A stretch of DNA of 7,528 bases from Oscillospiraceae bacterium UBA6370 (GCA_002437735.1 DJRC01000083.1:1-7528), one strand, 5' to 3'; counted from the stretch's first letter, positions 1-6,647 are shown. Numbers and translations: made by a program. Notes: a model not told the origin generated them from the letters alone.

Positions 1-3000
1 CGGTGCCGGCGGAGAGCGTCAGCCGGCGCTTGTTCCTTCCCATCGTGCAGACGCGCATCACCGCCTCGACCGGCATTTCGCTGCCGAAGGTAAAGGTGAT
101 CGTGTCGCCGCGCTGGGAAATGTCGCGGATGCCCGCCGCGCACGCCTCGCCGCGCAGCATGGCGACGTCGAGCAGAGCGAGCGTGCTCGCCGGAGGCTCG
201 CCGTAGCGGTCAAGCAGCTCATCGAGCAGGTCCTGCGATTCCTCGCGTGTGCGCACCGCCGCAATGCGGCGGTAGATATCCATGCGCTGCTCGGGGGAGG
301 GAATGTAGCTCTCCGGCAGGTTCGCCGAAACGGTTAGGTCCGCCGAGCAGTCCGTGCGGCTCGCCTTCTTCTCGCCGCGCTCCTCGAGCACGGCCTCCTC
401 CAAAAGCTGCAGGTACATATCGTAGCCCACGCTCATCATGTAGCCCGACTGCTCGGGGCCGAGCAGGTTGCCCGCGCCGCGGATCTCGAGGTCGCGCATC
501 GCGATGCGGAAGCCCGAGCCGAACTCCGCGTATTCGCGGATGGCGGTCAGGCGCTTGGCGGCGACCTCGGTGAGTATCTTGCCCGGGCGGTAGGTCATGT
601 AGGCGTAGGCGCGGCGCGCGCTGCGCCCGATGCGCCCGCGGATCTGGTGGAGCTGGGCGAGGCCCAGCCGATCCGCGTCCTCGATGATGAGGGTGTTGAC
701 GTTCGGAATGTCGATGCCCGTCTCGATGATGGTCGTGCAGACGAGGATCTGCGCCTCGCCATCCGAGAACTCCTGCATCACATGACTCAAGCCCTTTTCG
801 TCCAGCTTGCCGTGCGCGACCGCGATGCCGGTTTCCTCGCCGAGGAGCTTTTTGAGCTGCGCGGCGCAGCGGTCGATGGTCTCCACGCGGTTGTGCAGGT
901 AGTAGACCTGCCCGCCGCGCGAGAGCTCGCGCCGGATGGCCTCGGCGATCACGCCCCAGTCGTGCTCGAGCACATAGGTCTGCACCGGCTGGCGGTCCTG
1001 CGGCGGCATCTCGATGGTGGACATATCGCGGATGCCCGACAGCGCCATGTTCAGCGTGCGCGGGATGGGCGTCGCGGAGAGCGTGAGCGTGTCCACCTGC
1101 TTGGAAAGCTCCTTGAGCTTTTCCTTGTGCGTCACGCCGAAGCGCTGCTCCTCGTCGATGACGAGCAATCCGAGGTCCTTGAAGTGCAGTCCCTTTTGCA
1201 GCAGCGAGTGCGTGCCGATGAGCAGGTCGATCTTCCCCTCCGCCGCGCTTTGCAAAATCTTTTTCTTCTGTGCCGGCGTCTTGAAGCGCGAGAGCACCTC
1301 GATCGTCACCGGAAAGCTGCGGAAGCGGTTGATGGCGGTGGCGTAATGCTGCTGCGCCAGCACGGTGGTCGGTACCAGGATCGCCGCCTGCTTGCCGTCG
1401 AGCACGCATTTCATCACCGCGCGCAGCGCGACCTCCGTTTTGCCGTAGCCCACGTCGCCGCAGAGCAGGCGGTCCATCGGGCGCGAGCGCTCCATATCGC
1501 TCTTGATCTCCGCGATGGCGCGGAGCTGATCGTCCGTCTCCTCATAGTCGAAAGCGTCCTCAAACTCGCGCTGCCAGGTGGAGTCCGGTGAAAAGGCGAA
1601 GCCGGGGCGGCGCTGCCGTTCGGCGTAGAGCTTGATAAGCCCCTTGGCAAGATCCTTCGCCGCCGCCTTGGCGCGGGATTTGGCCTTCGTCCAGTCCGTG
1701 CCGCCGAGCTTGTTCAGCTTGACGTGCTCACCCTCCTCCCCGCCGCCGTGGCTGCCGATGTACTTCGACACCATATCGAGCTGCGTCGCGGGAACGTACA
1801 GGCTGTCGCTGCCGGCGTAAGCGATCTTGATGTAATCCTTATCCGCGCCGTCCACGCGGATGCGCTCCATGCCGACAAAGCGGCCAATGCCGTGGCGCTG
1901 GTGAACGACGAGGTCGCCCGGCGTCAGGTCAGTGTAGGAGCGGAGCTTCTGACGGCTCGAATCCTTTTTCTGCCGCACTGCGCGCGGCACTTTGCCGCTG
2001 ACCGGCGCAAGAAGCTGCCCCTCGGTCAGAATGACGAGACGGAGCTGCGGGTACTCGCAGCCCGCGCTCAGCGCACCGAGACCGATGACGGTCTCGCCGG
2101 CGGCGGGCAGCGTCTGATCGGCGAGATCGAGCCGTGCGCGCACGCCGCGCTCCTCCAGAAGGCGGTGAAAATTCTTCGCGCGCGTTTCGTTGCCGCAGAG
2201 CACCAGCACGCCGCTGCCCGCGGCAAGATAATGCGCCATGTCCGCGGCGGCGGTCTCAAGGCTGCCGCCGTAGGACGGCAGCTGCCGCGCGTTGATGCTG
2301 AGCATCGCCCGCGGCGGGGCCAGATAGCGCGAGGTCGGCAGGCTGTCGCACAGGAGCAGCGGGAAGCTGCCCCGCAGCCGCCGCGTTAGGTCCTCAAGCT
2401 CGACCGCGAGCGAGGCGAACTGCCCCGCGAGTACGCCCTCCTCCAGCAGGATCTTCATGTCCTCGCCCCATTCAAAGGCGCAGCCCTTCGCGCGCTCCAT
2501 GACGCGGCTGCCCTCGCAGACGAGCACGATGCTCCCCTCCGGCAGGTAGTCCGCCGCACAGACGGCAGTCGGGTAGGCGGCGGCAAGGTAGCGGTCCATG
2601 CCGCCGAGCGGCAGTCCCTCGCGCAGGCGGTCCATATCCGATCGGATCGCTACGGCGGTCTTTTCCGTGGTCTCCTTTTTTGCCAACTGCGCCGCGGCGT
2701 GCTCCATACGCGCGAGCATCGCGTCCCGTCCACCCTCGGCGGCAAAGGGCAGCACCTCGGCGGCGGGCAGGACGGTCAGCTCCTCAAGGTTTTTCGTGCG
2801 GCGCTGCGTGGCGACGTCAAACTCGCCCATCGCGTCGATCTCGGTATCAAAAAATTCGACGCGCACCGGCGCGCTCATCGGGGAATAGACGTCTAAAATG
2901 CCGCCGCGCACGGCGAACTGCCCCGCGCCCTCGACCTGTTCGCAGCGGACATAGCCCGCGGCGGTTAGGTGATCGGCGAGCGCGCGCAGGTCGTGCTCCT

Positions 3001-3433
3001 CCCCGAGCCGGAGCGTGAGCACCGCGTCGCGCAGCGCCGTCATCGGCAGCGTGCGCTGCATCACGCCGTCCACCGTCGCCACGACGATGCCCGTCCTGCC
3101 GAACGCCATGCGGCACAGCGCATCCAGCCGCTCCTGCTCAAAGCTGTGGGAGGTGGAAACGCGGTCGCGCAGCTGCCATTCGCGGGCGAAGAGCGTCACG
3201 CACTCCTCCCCCGTTAGGGCGGCGAGATCCGCGGCCATGCGCCGCGCCTCCTGCTCGTCGGCGCAGAGGACGGTGAGGGGGCGCTTTGTCTCCTGCCGCA
3301 GCGCCGCGCCGAGCATCGCGCGGTGTACGCCGCTCACGCCGCTAATCGCCGCCGGCCCCGTGCCAAAGCGGATGATCTCCTCCAGCTCCCGCAGCTCCGG
3401 CAGCGTCATCATTTGCCGGTTCAGCTCCTGCAT
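1..3433 (-). CDS. mfd: Transcription-repair coupling factor Mfd (C terminus cut by window edge)
   Basis: ATP-dependent DNA translocase that removes RNA polymerase stalled at lesions and recruits UvrA for nucleotide excision repair. The frame is open without a stop for 1144 codons from ATG at 3433 to the left edge. Against a family length of about 1150-1180, only the last few tens of residues should be missing. Visible in order: UvrB-like N-terminal module (QFAVRGG then ILDVY, R176-Y183); RNA-polymerase-interaction domain (VVHQRHGIGRF, H514); Walker A GDVGYGKTE (residues 659-667); DEEQRFG box (D760-Q763); SATPIPRTLNMALSG near 782; helicase motif VI IRGRIGRS near 930; the TRG/RecG-like segment with DLEIRGAGNLLG near 978; and the start of the C-terminal domain. 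The start is chosen by AAGGAGG at 3443-3449, 9 bases upstream. An in-frame ATG at 3523 would add 30 residues but lacks a good ribosome binding site. All motifs look intact, so the protein should be active. Confidence 0.97.
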   Translation of the reverse strand, partial: MQELNRQMMTLPELRELEEIIRFGTGPAAISGVSGVHRAMLGAALRQETKRPLTVLCADEQEARRMAADLAALTGEECVTLFAREWQLRDRVSTSHSFEQERLDALCRMAFGRTGIVVATVDGVMQRTLPMTALRDAVLTLRLGEEHDLRALADHLTAAGYVRCEQVEGAGQFAVRGGILDVYSPMSAPVRVEFFDTEIDAMGEFDVATQRRTKNLEELTVLPAAEVLPFAAEGGRDAMLARMEHAAAQLAKKETTEKTAVAIRSDMDRLREGLPLGGMDRYLAAAYPTAVCAADYLPEGSIVLVCEGSRVMERAKGCAFEWGEDMKILLEEGVLAGQFASLAVELEDLTRRLRGSFPLLLCDSLPTSRYLAPPRAMLSINARQLPSYGGSLETAAADMAHYLAAGSGVLVLCGNETRAKNFHRLLEERGVRARLDLADQTLPAAGETVIGLGALSAGCEYPQLRLVILTEGQLLAPVSGKVPRAVRQKKDSSRQKLRSYTDLTPGDLVVHQRHGIGRFVGMERIRVDGADKDYIKIAYAGSDSLYVPATQLDMVSKYIGSHGGGEEGEHVKLNKLGGTDWTKAKSRAKAAAKDLAKGLIKLYAERQRRPGFAFSPDSTWQREFEDAFDYEETDDQLRAIAEIKSDMERSRPMDRLLCGDVGYGKTEVALRAVMKCVLDGKQAAILVPTTVLAQQHYATAINRFRSFPVTIEVLSRFKTPAQKKKILQSAAEGKIDLLIGTHSLLQKGLHFKDLGLLVIDEEQRFGVTHKEKLKELSKQVDTLTLSATPIPRTLNMALSGIRDMSTIEMPPQDRQPVQTYVLEHDWGVIAEAIRRELSRGGQVYYLHNRVETIDRCAAQLKKLLGEETGIAVAHGKLDEKGLSHVMQEFSDGEAQILVCTTIIETGIDIPNVNTLIIEDADRLGLAQLHQIRGRIGRSARRAYAYMTYRPGKILTEVAAKRLTAIREYAEFGSGFRIAMRDLEIRGAGNLLGPEQSGYMMSVGYDMYLQLLEEAVLEERGEKKASRTDCSADLTVSANLPESYIPSPEQRMDIYRRIAAVRTREESQDLLDELLDRYGEPPASTLALLDVAMLRGEACAAGIRDISQRGDTITFTFGSEMPVEAVMRVCTMGRNKRRLTLSAGT

Positions 3434-3442
3434 GAATGTCCC

Positions 3443-3449
3443 CCTCCTT
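3443..3449 (-). promoter_or_regulatory. Ribosome binding site of mfd
   Basis: A perfect AAGGAGG on the minus strand lies 9 bases before ATG 3433. It decides between this start and the in-frame ATG at 3523, which has only a weak AGAAGA upstream. Confidence 0.85.
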
Positions 3450-3489
3450 TTTCGCCGCAACGCGCAAAAGGGTGCAGATCGTCCCCGGT

Positions 3490-3500
3490 CGGACGGTCCG
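3490..3500. repeat. Short inverted repeat in the predicted mfd leader
   Basis: CGGAC, one base, GTCCG; with one bulged base the pairing extends to GGT/ACC on the outside. It would form a small hairpin in the mfd leader RNA downstream of the candidate start near 3555. No known riboswitch or protein-binding element is recognised, and a chance occurrence in GC-rich DNA is quite possible. Confidence 0.25.
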
Positions 3501-3549
3501 TACCCACACACATCGTTTTCCATGTTCTTCTGAGATGTCCGAAAAGAAC

Positions 3550-3583
3550 TTCTCCTCCGGCAGTATACTACGCCGGAGGAGAA
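3550..3583. repeat. Perfect 12-bp inverted repeat between pth and mfd (operator or terminator)
   Basis: Arms TTCTCCTCCGGC (3550-3561) and GCCGGAGGAGAA (3572-3583) are perfect complements around a 10-base centre that includes the palindrome AGTATACT. Read as RNA leftward from pth, it forms a stable hairpin followed by GTTCTTTTC, a weak and interrupted U tract, so it may be an inefficient pth terminator. Read as DNA, its centre holds the -10 box of the candidate mfd promoter, so it could equally be a repressor site. The sequence alone cannot decide, and both roles are possible. Confidence 0.6.
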
Positions 3584-3590
3584 AAGTAAA
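3562..3590 (-). promoter_or_regulatory. Candidate sigma-A-type promoter for mfd
   Basis: On the minus strand TTTACT (3585-3590, four of six matches to TTGACA) and TATACT (3562-3567, five of six matches to TATAAT) are separated by exactly 17 bases. Transcription would start near 3555 and give mfd a leader of about 120 bases. The -10 box lies in the centre of the inverted repeat at 3550-3583. The match is by eye; the short boxes could occur by chance, but the gap is AT-richer than the genes around it. Confidence 0.5.
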
Positions 3591-3628
3591 TGAACGAATG
3601 ATAAACTTTTCGCGCAGGCGGCGTTCTC

Positions 3629-4222
3629 TCAGTTGAAGCGGTTCTGCGCCTCGGTCACGCCGCGGGAGATGATGCACTCCGCCGCGTCGAGCGCACGGTC
3701 GAGTGCCTCGTCCACAATCTTCTTCTCCTGCGCGGAGAAGCTGCCGATCACCCAGTCCACCATGTCGTAGTCCGGATGGCTCGGCGCACCGACGCCGACC
3801 TTCACGCGCGGGAACACATCGGTGCCAAGGTGGGCGATGATGTTCTTGATGCCGTTGTGCCCGCCGGCAGAGCCCTTGTCGCGGATGCGCAACTTGCCGA
3901 GCGGCAGCGAAACGTCGTCGTAAATAACGAGCACATGGTCGCTCGGAATTTTATAGAACCGCGCCGCCTCGCCCACCGCCTCGCCGGAGAGGTTCATATA
4001 GGTCTGCGGCATCATCAGCAGCACACGCGCCCCGCCGAATTCGATCAGCTCCGTGAGCGCGCGGAAGCGCAGGCGGTTGCAGCGCAAATCCCGCTTTTCG
4101 ATCAGCCGCTCGGCGGCCATGAAGCCGATGTTGTGGCGTGTGTTCTCATACTGCTTGCCGTAGTTCCCCAGACAGACGAGCAGCCATTCCGCGGGACCGG
4201 TGACTTTCTTTCCAAAAAACAT
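3629..4222 (-). CDS. pth: Peptidyl-tRNA hydrolase Pth (spoVC-type)
   Basis: Cytoplasmic esterase that releases peptides from peptidyl-tRNA dropped by ribosomes, recycling the tRNA; essential in many bacteria. The 197-residue length fits the bacterial Pth family (about 185-200). Key residues by alignment from memory with E. coli Pth: N20 (Asn10), catalytic H30 in TRHNIGF (His20), N77 in TYMNLSG (Asn68), D102 in IYDDVSLPLG (Asp93) and N123 in GGHNGIKN (Asn114). About 13 extra residues precede the first beta strand (WLLVCLGN). One oddity: the usual GNPG loop reads GNYG, with tyrosine 21 where proline is normal. A GAGGG 10 bases before ATG 4222 is a modest ribosome binding site. It lies between prs and mfd as in Bacillus, without the ctc and fin genes found there. 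The terminator at 4241-4269 sits directly upstream and I found no convincing promoter after it, so expression probably relies on read-through. Confidence 0.96.
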   Translation of the reverse strand: MFFGKKVTGPAEWLLVCLGNYGKQYENTRHNIGFMAAERLIEKRDLRCNRLRFRALTELIEFGGARVLLMMPQTYMNLSGEAVGEAARFYKIPSDHVLVIYDDVSLPLGKLRIRDKGSAGGHNGIKNIIAHLGTDVFPRVKVGVGAPSHPDYDMVDWVIGSFSAQEKKIVDEALDRALDAAECIISRGVTEAQNRFN

Positions 4223-4240
4223 GACGATAACCCTCGTATA

Positions 4241-4269
4241 AAAAAGAGCGGCCTTCCGCCGCTCTTTTT
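4241..4269 (-). terminator. Intrinsic terminator after prs (could act in both directions)
   Basis: A perfect stem is formed by AAAAAGAGCGGC (4241-4252) and GCCGCTCTTTTT (4258-4269) with a 5-base loop. On the minus strand the hairpin is followed by a run of six T (4240-4245 read in reverse), the classic rho-independent form. It begins 9 bases after the prs stop codon and ends 18 bases before the pth start. The A/T flanks mirror each other, so it could also stop plus-strand transcripts. Confidence 0.9.
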
Positions 4270-4278
4270 GAAATGCCC

Positions 4279-5247
4279 TTAGTTGAACAGCTTCGCGATG
4301 GAGATCTCCTGATAGGTGCGCTCGATCGCCTCGGCGAACATGGGCGCGACGGTTAGGTACTTGATGCGGGCCTTGGCCAGCTCGGCCTCGCCGACGGGAG
4401 CGGGAATGGTATCGAGCAGCGCCAGCTCCTCGATGGAACTCTTCTCCAGACGCTCGAGCGCGGGGCCGGAGAGAACGCCGTGGGACGCGCAGGCATAAAC
4501 TTTCTTCGCGCCGCCGACCTCAATGATTGCTTTCGCCGCGTTGCAGAGGGAGCCGGCGGTATCGACCATATCGTCGAAGAGGATGCACTCCTTGCCCTCA
4601 ACGTCGCCGATGACGTTCATGACCTCGCACTGGTTGGCCTTCTGACGGCGCTTATCAACGATGGCTAGGTTCATGTGCAGCTTCTGGGCGAAGGTGCGGG
4701 CGCGGGCGACGGAGCCGACGTCGGGGGAGACGACGACCATATCCTCGCAGACAGCGCCGAACTTCTTGGCATAGTAATCGACAAAGATGGGGTTGCCGAA
4801 CAGGTTATCCACCGGGATATCAAAGAAGCCCTGGATCTGGTTGGCGTGCAGGTCCATGGTCAGCACGCGGTCAACGCCCGCAGCGACGAGCATGTTGGCA
4901 ACGAGCTTGGCGGAGATGGGATCGCGGCTCTTGGCCTTGCGGTCTTGACGGGCATAGCCGAAGTAGGGCATGACCGCAGTGATGCGGCCCGCGCTGGCGC
5001 GGCGGCAGGCGTCGACCATGATGAGCAGCTCCATGAGGCTGTCGTTGACGGGCTTGCAGGTGGACTGGATGAGGAACACGTCGCTGCCGCGCACGGTCTC
5101 ATACAGAGAAACGGAGGCCTCGCCGTCCGCGAAGCTCTTGACCTCGCTCTCGCCGAGCTTGGTGCCGATGATCTTGCAGATGTCCGCTGCGAGCTTGGGG
5201 TTGGCGTTGCCGGTGAAGATCTTGATGTCCTTGCCGTGAGAAATCAT
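4279..5247 (-). CDS. prs: Ribose-phosphate pyrophosphokinase (PRPP synthetase)
   Basis: Transfers pyrophosphate from ATP to ribose 5-phosphate to make PRPP, the precursor of purines, pyrimidines, NAD, histidine and tryptophan; a cytoplasmic hexamer in class I enzymes. The 322 residues compare with about 317 in B. subtilis. Visible: N-terminal FTGNANPKLA; FADGE (39-43, usually FSDGE); the catalytic flexible loop YARQDRKAKSRDP (98-110); MDLHANQIQGFF (131-142, with His134 expected at the ATP/metal site); VVSPDVGSVARA (172-183); and the ribose-5-phosphate/PRPP loop LFDDMVDTAGS (223-233). ATG 5247 is chosen because AAGGGAG (5258-5264) lies 10 bases upstream; an in-frame GTG at 5256 would add three residues but leaves only one base to that site. 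It lies 40 bases downstream of the glmU-like gene with no terminator between, so the two are probably one operon, joining PRPP and UDP-sugar precursor supply. Two of its leucines use the rare CTA codon. Confidence 0.97.
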   Translation of the reverse strand: MISHGKDIKIFTGNANPKLAADICKIIGTKLGESEVKSFADGEASVSLYETVRGSDVFLIQSTCKPVNDSLMELLIMVDACRRASAGRITAVMPYFGYARQDRKAKSRDPISAKLVANMLVAAGVDRVLTMDLHANQIQGFFDIPVDNLFGNPIFVDYYAKKFGAVCEDMVVVSPDVGSVARARTFAQKLHMNLAIVDKRRQKANQCEVMNVIGDVEGKECILFDDMVDTAGSLCNAAKAIIEVGGAKKVYACASHGVLSGPALERLEKSSIEELALLDTIPAPVGEAELAKARIKYLTVAPMFAEAIERTYQEISIAKLFN

Positions 5248-5257
5248 TGTTTCCACT

Positions 5258-5264
5258 CTCCCTT
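5258..5264 (-). promoter_or_regulatory. Ribosome binding site deciding the prs start
   Basis: AAGGGAG on the minus strand is 10 bases from ATG 5247 but only one base from the in-frame GTG 5256. This spacing favours the ATG. Confidence 0.7.
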
Positions 5265-5287
5265 GGTAATTTTTTATGTAAAAGTTT

Positions 5288-6433
5288 TTACTTTTCCTTC
5301 TTGCCGAGCAGGGCGCGGCGGCGGGCCGCCCACCCCTCCTTGACCGTCTGCTTCATGCGGGCGAGCGCCAGCGCGTCGGCGGGCACATCGTCCGTGATGG
5401 TGGAGCCGGCGGCGATGTAGCTGCCCTCGCCCACCTTGACCGGCGCGACCAGATTGGTGTTGCAGCCGATGAAGCTGTCGTCCCCGATGGTGCAGCGGTA
5501 TTTTCTGAAGCCGTCGTAATTCGTCGTGACCGTACCGCAGCCGAAATTCACGCGCTCGCCGCAGTCGCTGTCGCCGACGTAGGTGAGGTGCGAGATCTTC
5601 GTGCCGTTACCGATGACGGAGTTCTTGATCTCCACGAAGTCGCCGACCTTGACGTGGTCGCCGATGGTCGAATTGGGCCGCACATAGGCGAACGGTCCCA
5701 CGGTCGTATGGCTGCCGATGGTGCTCTCGTTTGTCTGCGAGGCGTTGATCTCCGTAAAGTCGCCCACGGTGCAGTCGCGCACCATGGCGTTCGGGCCGAT
5801 CGTGCAGTGCTCGCCGATGACCGTCTCGCCGCGCAGGATGGTCCCGGGCAGGAGCGTCGTTCCTGCGCCGATCTCCACCCGCGGGTCGATGTAGACGCTG
5901 TTCGCGTCCATGACGATCACACCGTTCGCCAGATGCTTTTCCATGATCTTCTGGCGGCACATCGGCTGCGCGGCGCGCAGCTCCTCGGCGTCGCCCACGG
6001 GCAGGAAGCCCTTGGAAATCTCGCAGCCCTTGGGGAACGCGGCAAACGCGCCGTGCTCGCGCAGCACGTCGCAGCAGGCGTCCGCCGGAGCGGAGTACAC
6101 CGCGCCGCCGGAAAACACGCCCACCGGCAGCACCACGCCGTTGACGATCAGAACGCTGCCCGTTTCGCCCTCAAGAAGCTTCAAAAGCTCCTCCGCGTGC
6201 TTCGCGCCGTCAACAAAAGTGACGTCCGCTTCCTTGGGCAGATAAGGCTTCATCCGCTCCTGCGCGGAAACGTCGGAAACAATAAAAAGCCGCTCAATGC
6301 CGCGCCCGCACAGCTCCGCGCACATCCACGTCAGGACGGGGCAGAACAAAATGGGCTGCAGCATCAGCGGCGTCTTCTCTTCGGTACAGGCGATGTTGTC
6401 CGGCATGAAAAGCACGGCGATCTTCTGGTCCAT
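5288..6433 (-). CDS. GlmU-like glucosamine-1-phosphate acetyltransferase with degenerate uridylyltransferase domain
   Basis: Full GlmU makes UDP-GlcNAc in two steps: acetylation of glucosamine 1-phosphate, then uridylyl transfer. This protein has 381 residues against about 450-460. The C-terminal left-handed beta-helix (about 170-360) is a clear GlmU acetyltransferase: hexapeptide repeats and counterparts of the E. coli residues Arg333, Lys351, His363, Tyr366, Asn377 and Lys392 at R252, K270, H282 (SHLTYVGD), Y285, N296 and K311 (NYDGFRK). The N-terminal part is about 75-80 residues short. Where GlmU has LAAGxGTRM it reads VLFMPDNIACTE, so the nucleotide-binding signature is absent; only a weak Rossmann-like outline remains (IERLFIVSD, SVLIVNGVVLP). 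I infer acetyltransferase activity only, with a separate enzyme for UDP transfer. It is first in the operon before prs, the place of gcaD/glmU in Bacillus. AAAGGAGGAG at 6442-6451 supports ATG 6433. The frame is intact, so this is a domain change, not a recent frameshift. Confidence 0.88.
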   Translation of the reverse strand: MDQKIAVLFMPDNIACTEEKTPLMLQPILFCPVLTWMCAELCGRGIERLFIVSDVSAQERMKPYLPKEADVTFVDGAKHAEELLKLLEGETGSVLIVNGVVLPVGVFSGGAVYSAPADACCDVLREHGAFAAFPKGCEISKGFLPVGDAEELRAAQPMCRQKIMEKHLANGVIVMDANSVYIDPRVEIGAGTTLLPGTILRGETVIGEHCTIGPNAMVRDCTVGDFTEINASQTNESTIGSHTTVGPFAYVRPNSTIGDHVKVGDFVEIKNSVIGNGTKISHLTYVGDSDCGERVNFGCGTVTTNYDGFRKYRCTIGDDSFIGCNTNLVAPVKVGEGSYIAAGSTITDDVPADALALARMKQTVKEGWAARRRALLGKKEK

Positions 6434-6475
6434 CGGATAGTCTCCTCCTTTGCGTCCACTTCTACTTTTATTCGT

Positions 6476-6503
6476 ATTATATCAAACCTTTTCGAAAAAT
6501 CCA
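6476..6503 (-). promoter_or_regulatory. Promoter of the glmU-prs operon, extended -10 type
   Basis: On the minus strand TATAAT (6476-6481) is a perfect -10 box and is preceded by TG one base away, the extended -10 form. The -35 is poor (TGGATT at 6498-6503, 16-base spacer), as is common with an extended -10. A-rich tracts upstream (about 6505-6537) could act as an UP element. The predicted start is near 6469, leaving a leader of about 35 bases before ATG 6433. Confidence 0.75.
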
Positions 6504-6541
6504 CCTTTTCCTGCAATTTTCCCAAAAAGTTTTTTGTGCTC

Positions 6542-6557
6542 TGCATGAATTCATGCA
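6542..6557. repeat. Perfect 16-bp palindrome between the divergent promoters
   Basis: TGCATGAATTCATGCA is its own reverse complement over all 16 bases. It lies about 40 bases upstream of each -35 region, between the glmU-like gene and trmL. This is a common place for a dimeric regulator that acts on both promoters. I do not recognise it as the consensus of a known regulator; TGAATTCA is only loosely like an arginine-repressor box. It is not followed by a T run, so it is not a terminator. Confidence 0.6.
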
Positions 6558-6594
6558 ATGTGCAAAATAATGTTAAAGAAAGTGAGTTTTATGG

Positions 6595-6623
6595 TTGATT
6601 TCGTAAACTTTAAGAGGTATAAT
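6595..6623 (+). promoter_or_regulatory. Sigma-A-type promoter for trmL
   Basis: TTGATT (6595-6600) and a perfect TATAAT (6618-6623) are separated by 17 bases. Transcription should start near 6630, leaving about 27 bases of leader. This places upstream in-frame ATG codons (6558 and 6591) outside the transcript and supports GTG 6657 as the start. pgk may share the transcript. Confidence 0.85.
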
Positions 6624-6640
6624 AAGCAGACTTTTGGAAA

Positions 6641-6647
6641 AAGGTGG
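6641..6647 (+). promoter_or_regulatory. Ribosome binding site deciding the trmL start
   Basis: AAGGTGG (one mismatch to AAGGAGG) is 9 bases before GTG 6657. An out-of-frame ATG at 6649 lies too close to this site and stops after four codons. Confidence 0.6.

Noticed and set aside
219..1409. 396-codon minus-strand open frame in a different frame from mfd
   Set aside because: Very rich in Arg, Ala, Gly and His with no domain. The mfd frame through the same bases carries all the helicase motifs.
647..1591. 314-codon open frame on the plus strand opposite mfd
   Set aside because: It lies fully within the intact mfd frame on the other strand. Its protein is a low-complexity mix rich in Arg, Ala, Leu and Asp, as expected from antisense reading of GC-rich DNA, and no motif is recognised.
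1724..2389. 221-codon plus-strand open frame opposite mfd
   Set aside because: Antisense shadow within mfd, with no ribosome binding site or recognisable motif.
3434..3523. 30-residue N-terminal extension of Mfd from in-frame ATG 3523
   Set aside because: Weak ribosome binding site and no family-like sequence in the extension, whereas ATG 3433 has a perfect AAGGAGG. It remains possible as a minor start.
3434..3628. A small gene such as fin in the pth-mfd gap
   Set aside because: Short frames here have no recognisable Fin-like zinc-binding cysteines or good start signals. The gap is better explained by the inverted repeat, the promoter and the mfd leader.
4675..5343. 222-codon plus-strand open frame opposite prs
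   Set aside because: Antisense of an intact, well-conserved prs; its composition mirrors the prs codons.
5588..6598. 336-codon plus-strand open frame opposite the glmU-like gene
   Set aside because: Antisense of an intact gene with clear hexapeptide repeats. It also runs through the divergent promoters, which argues against a real product.
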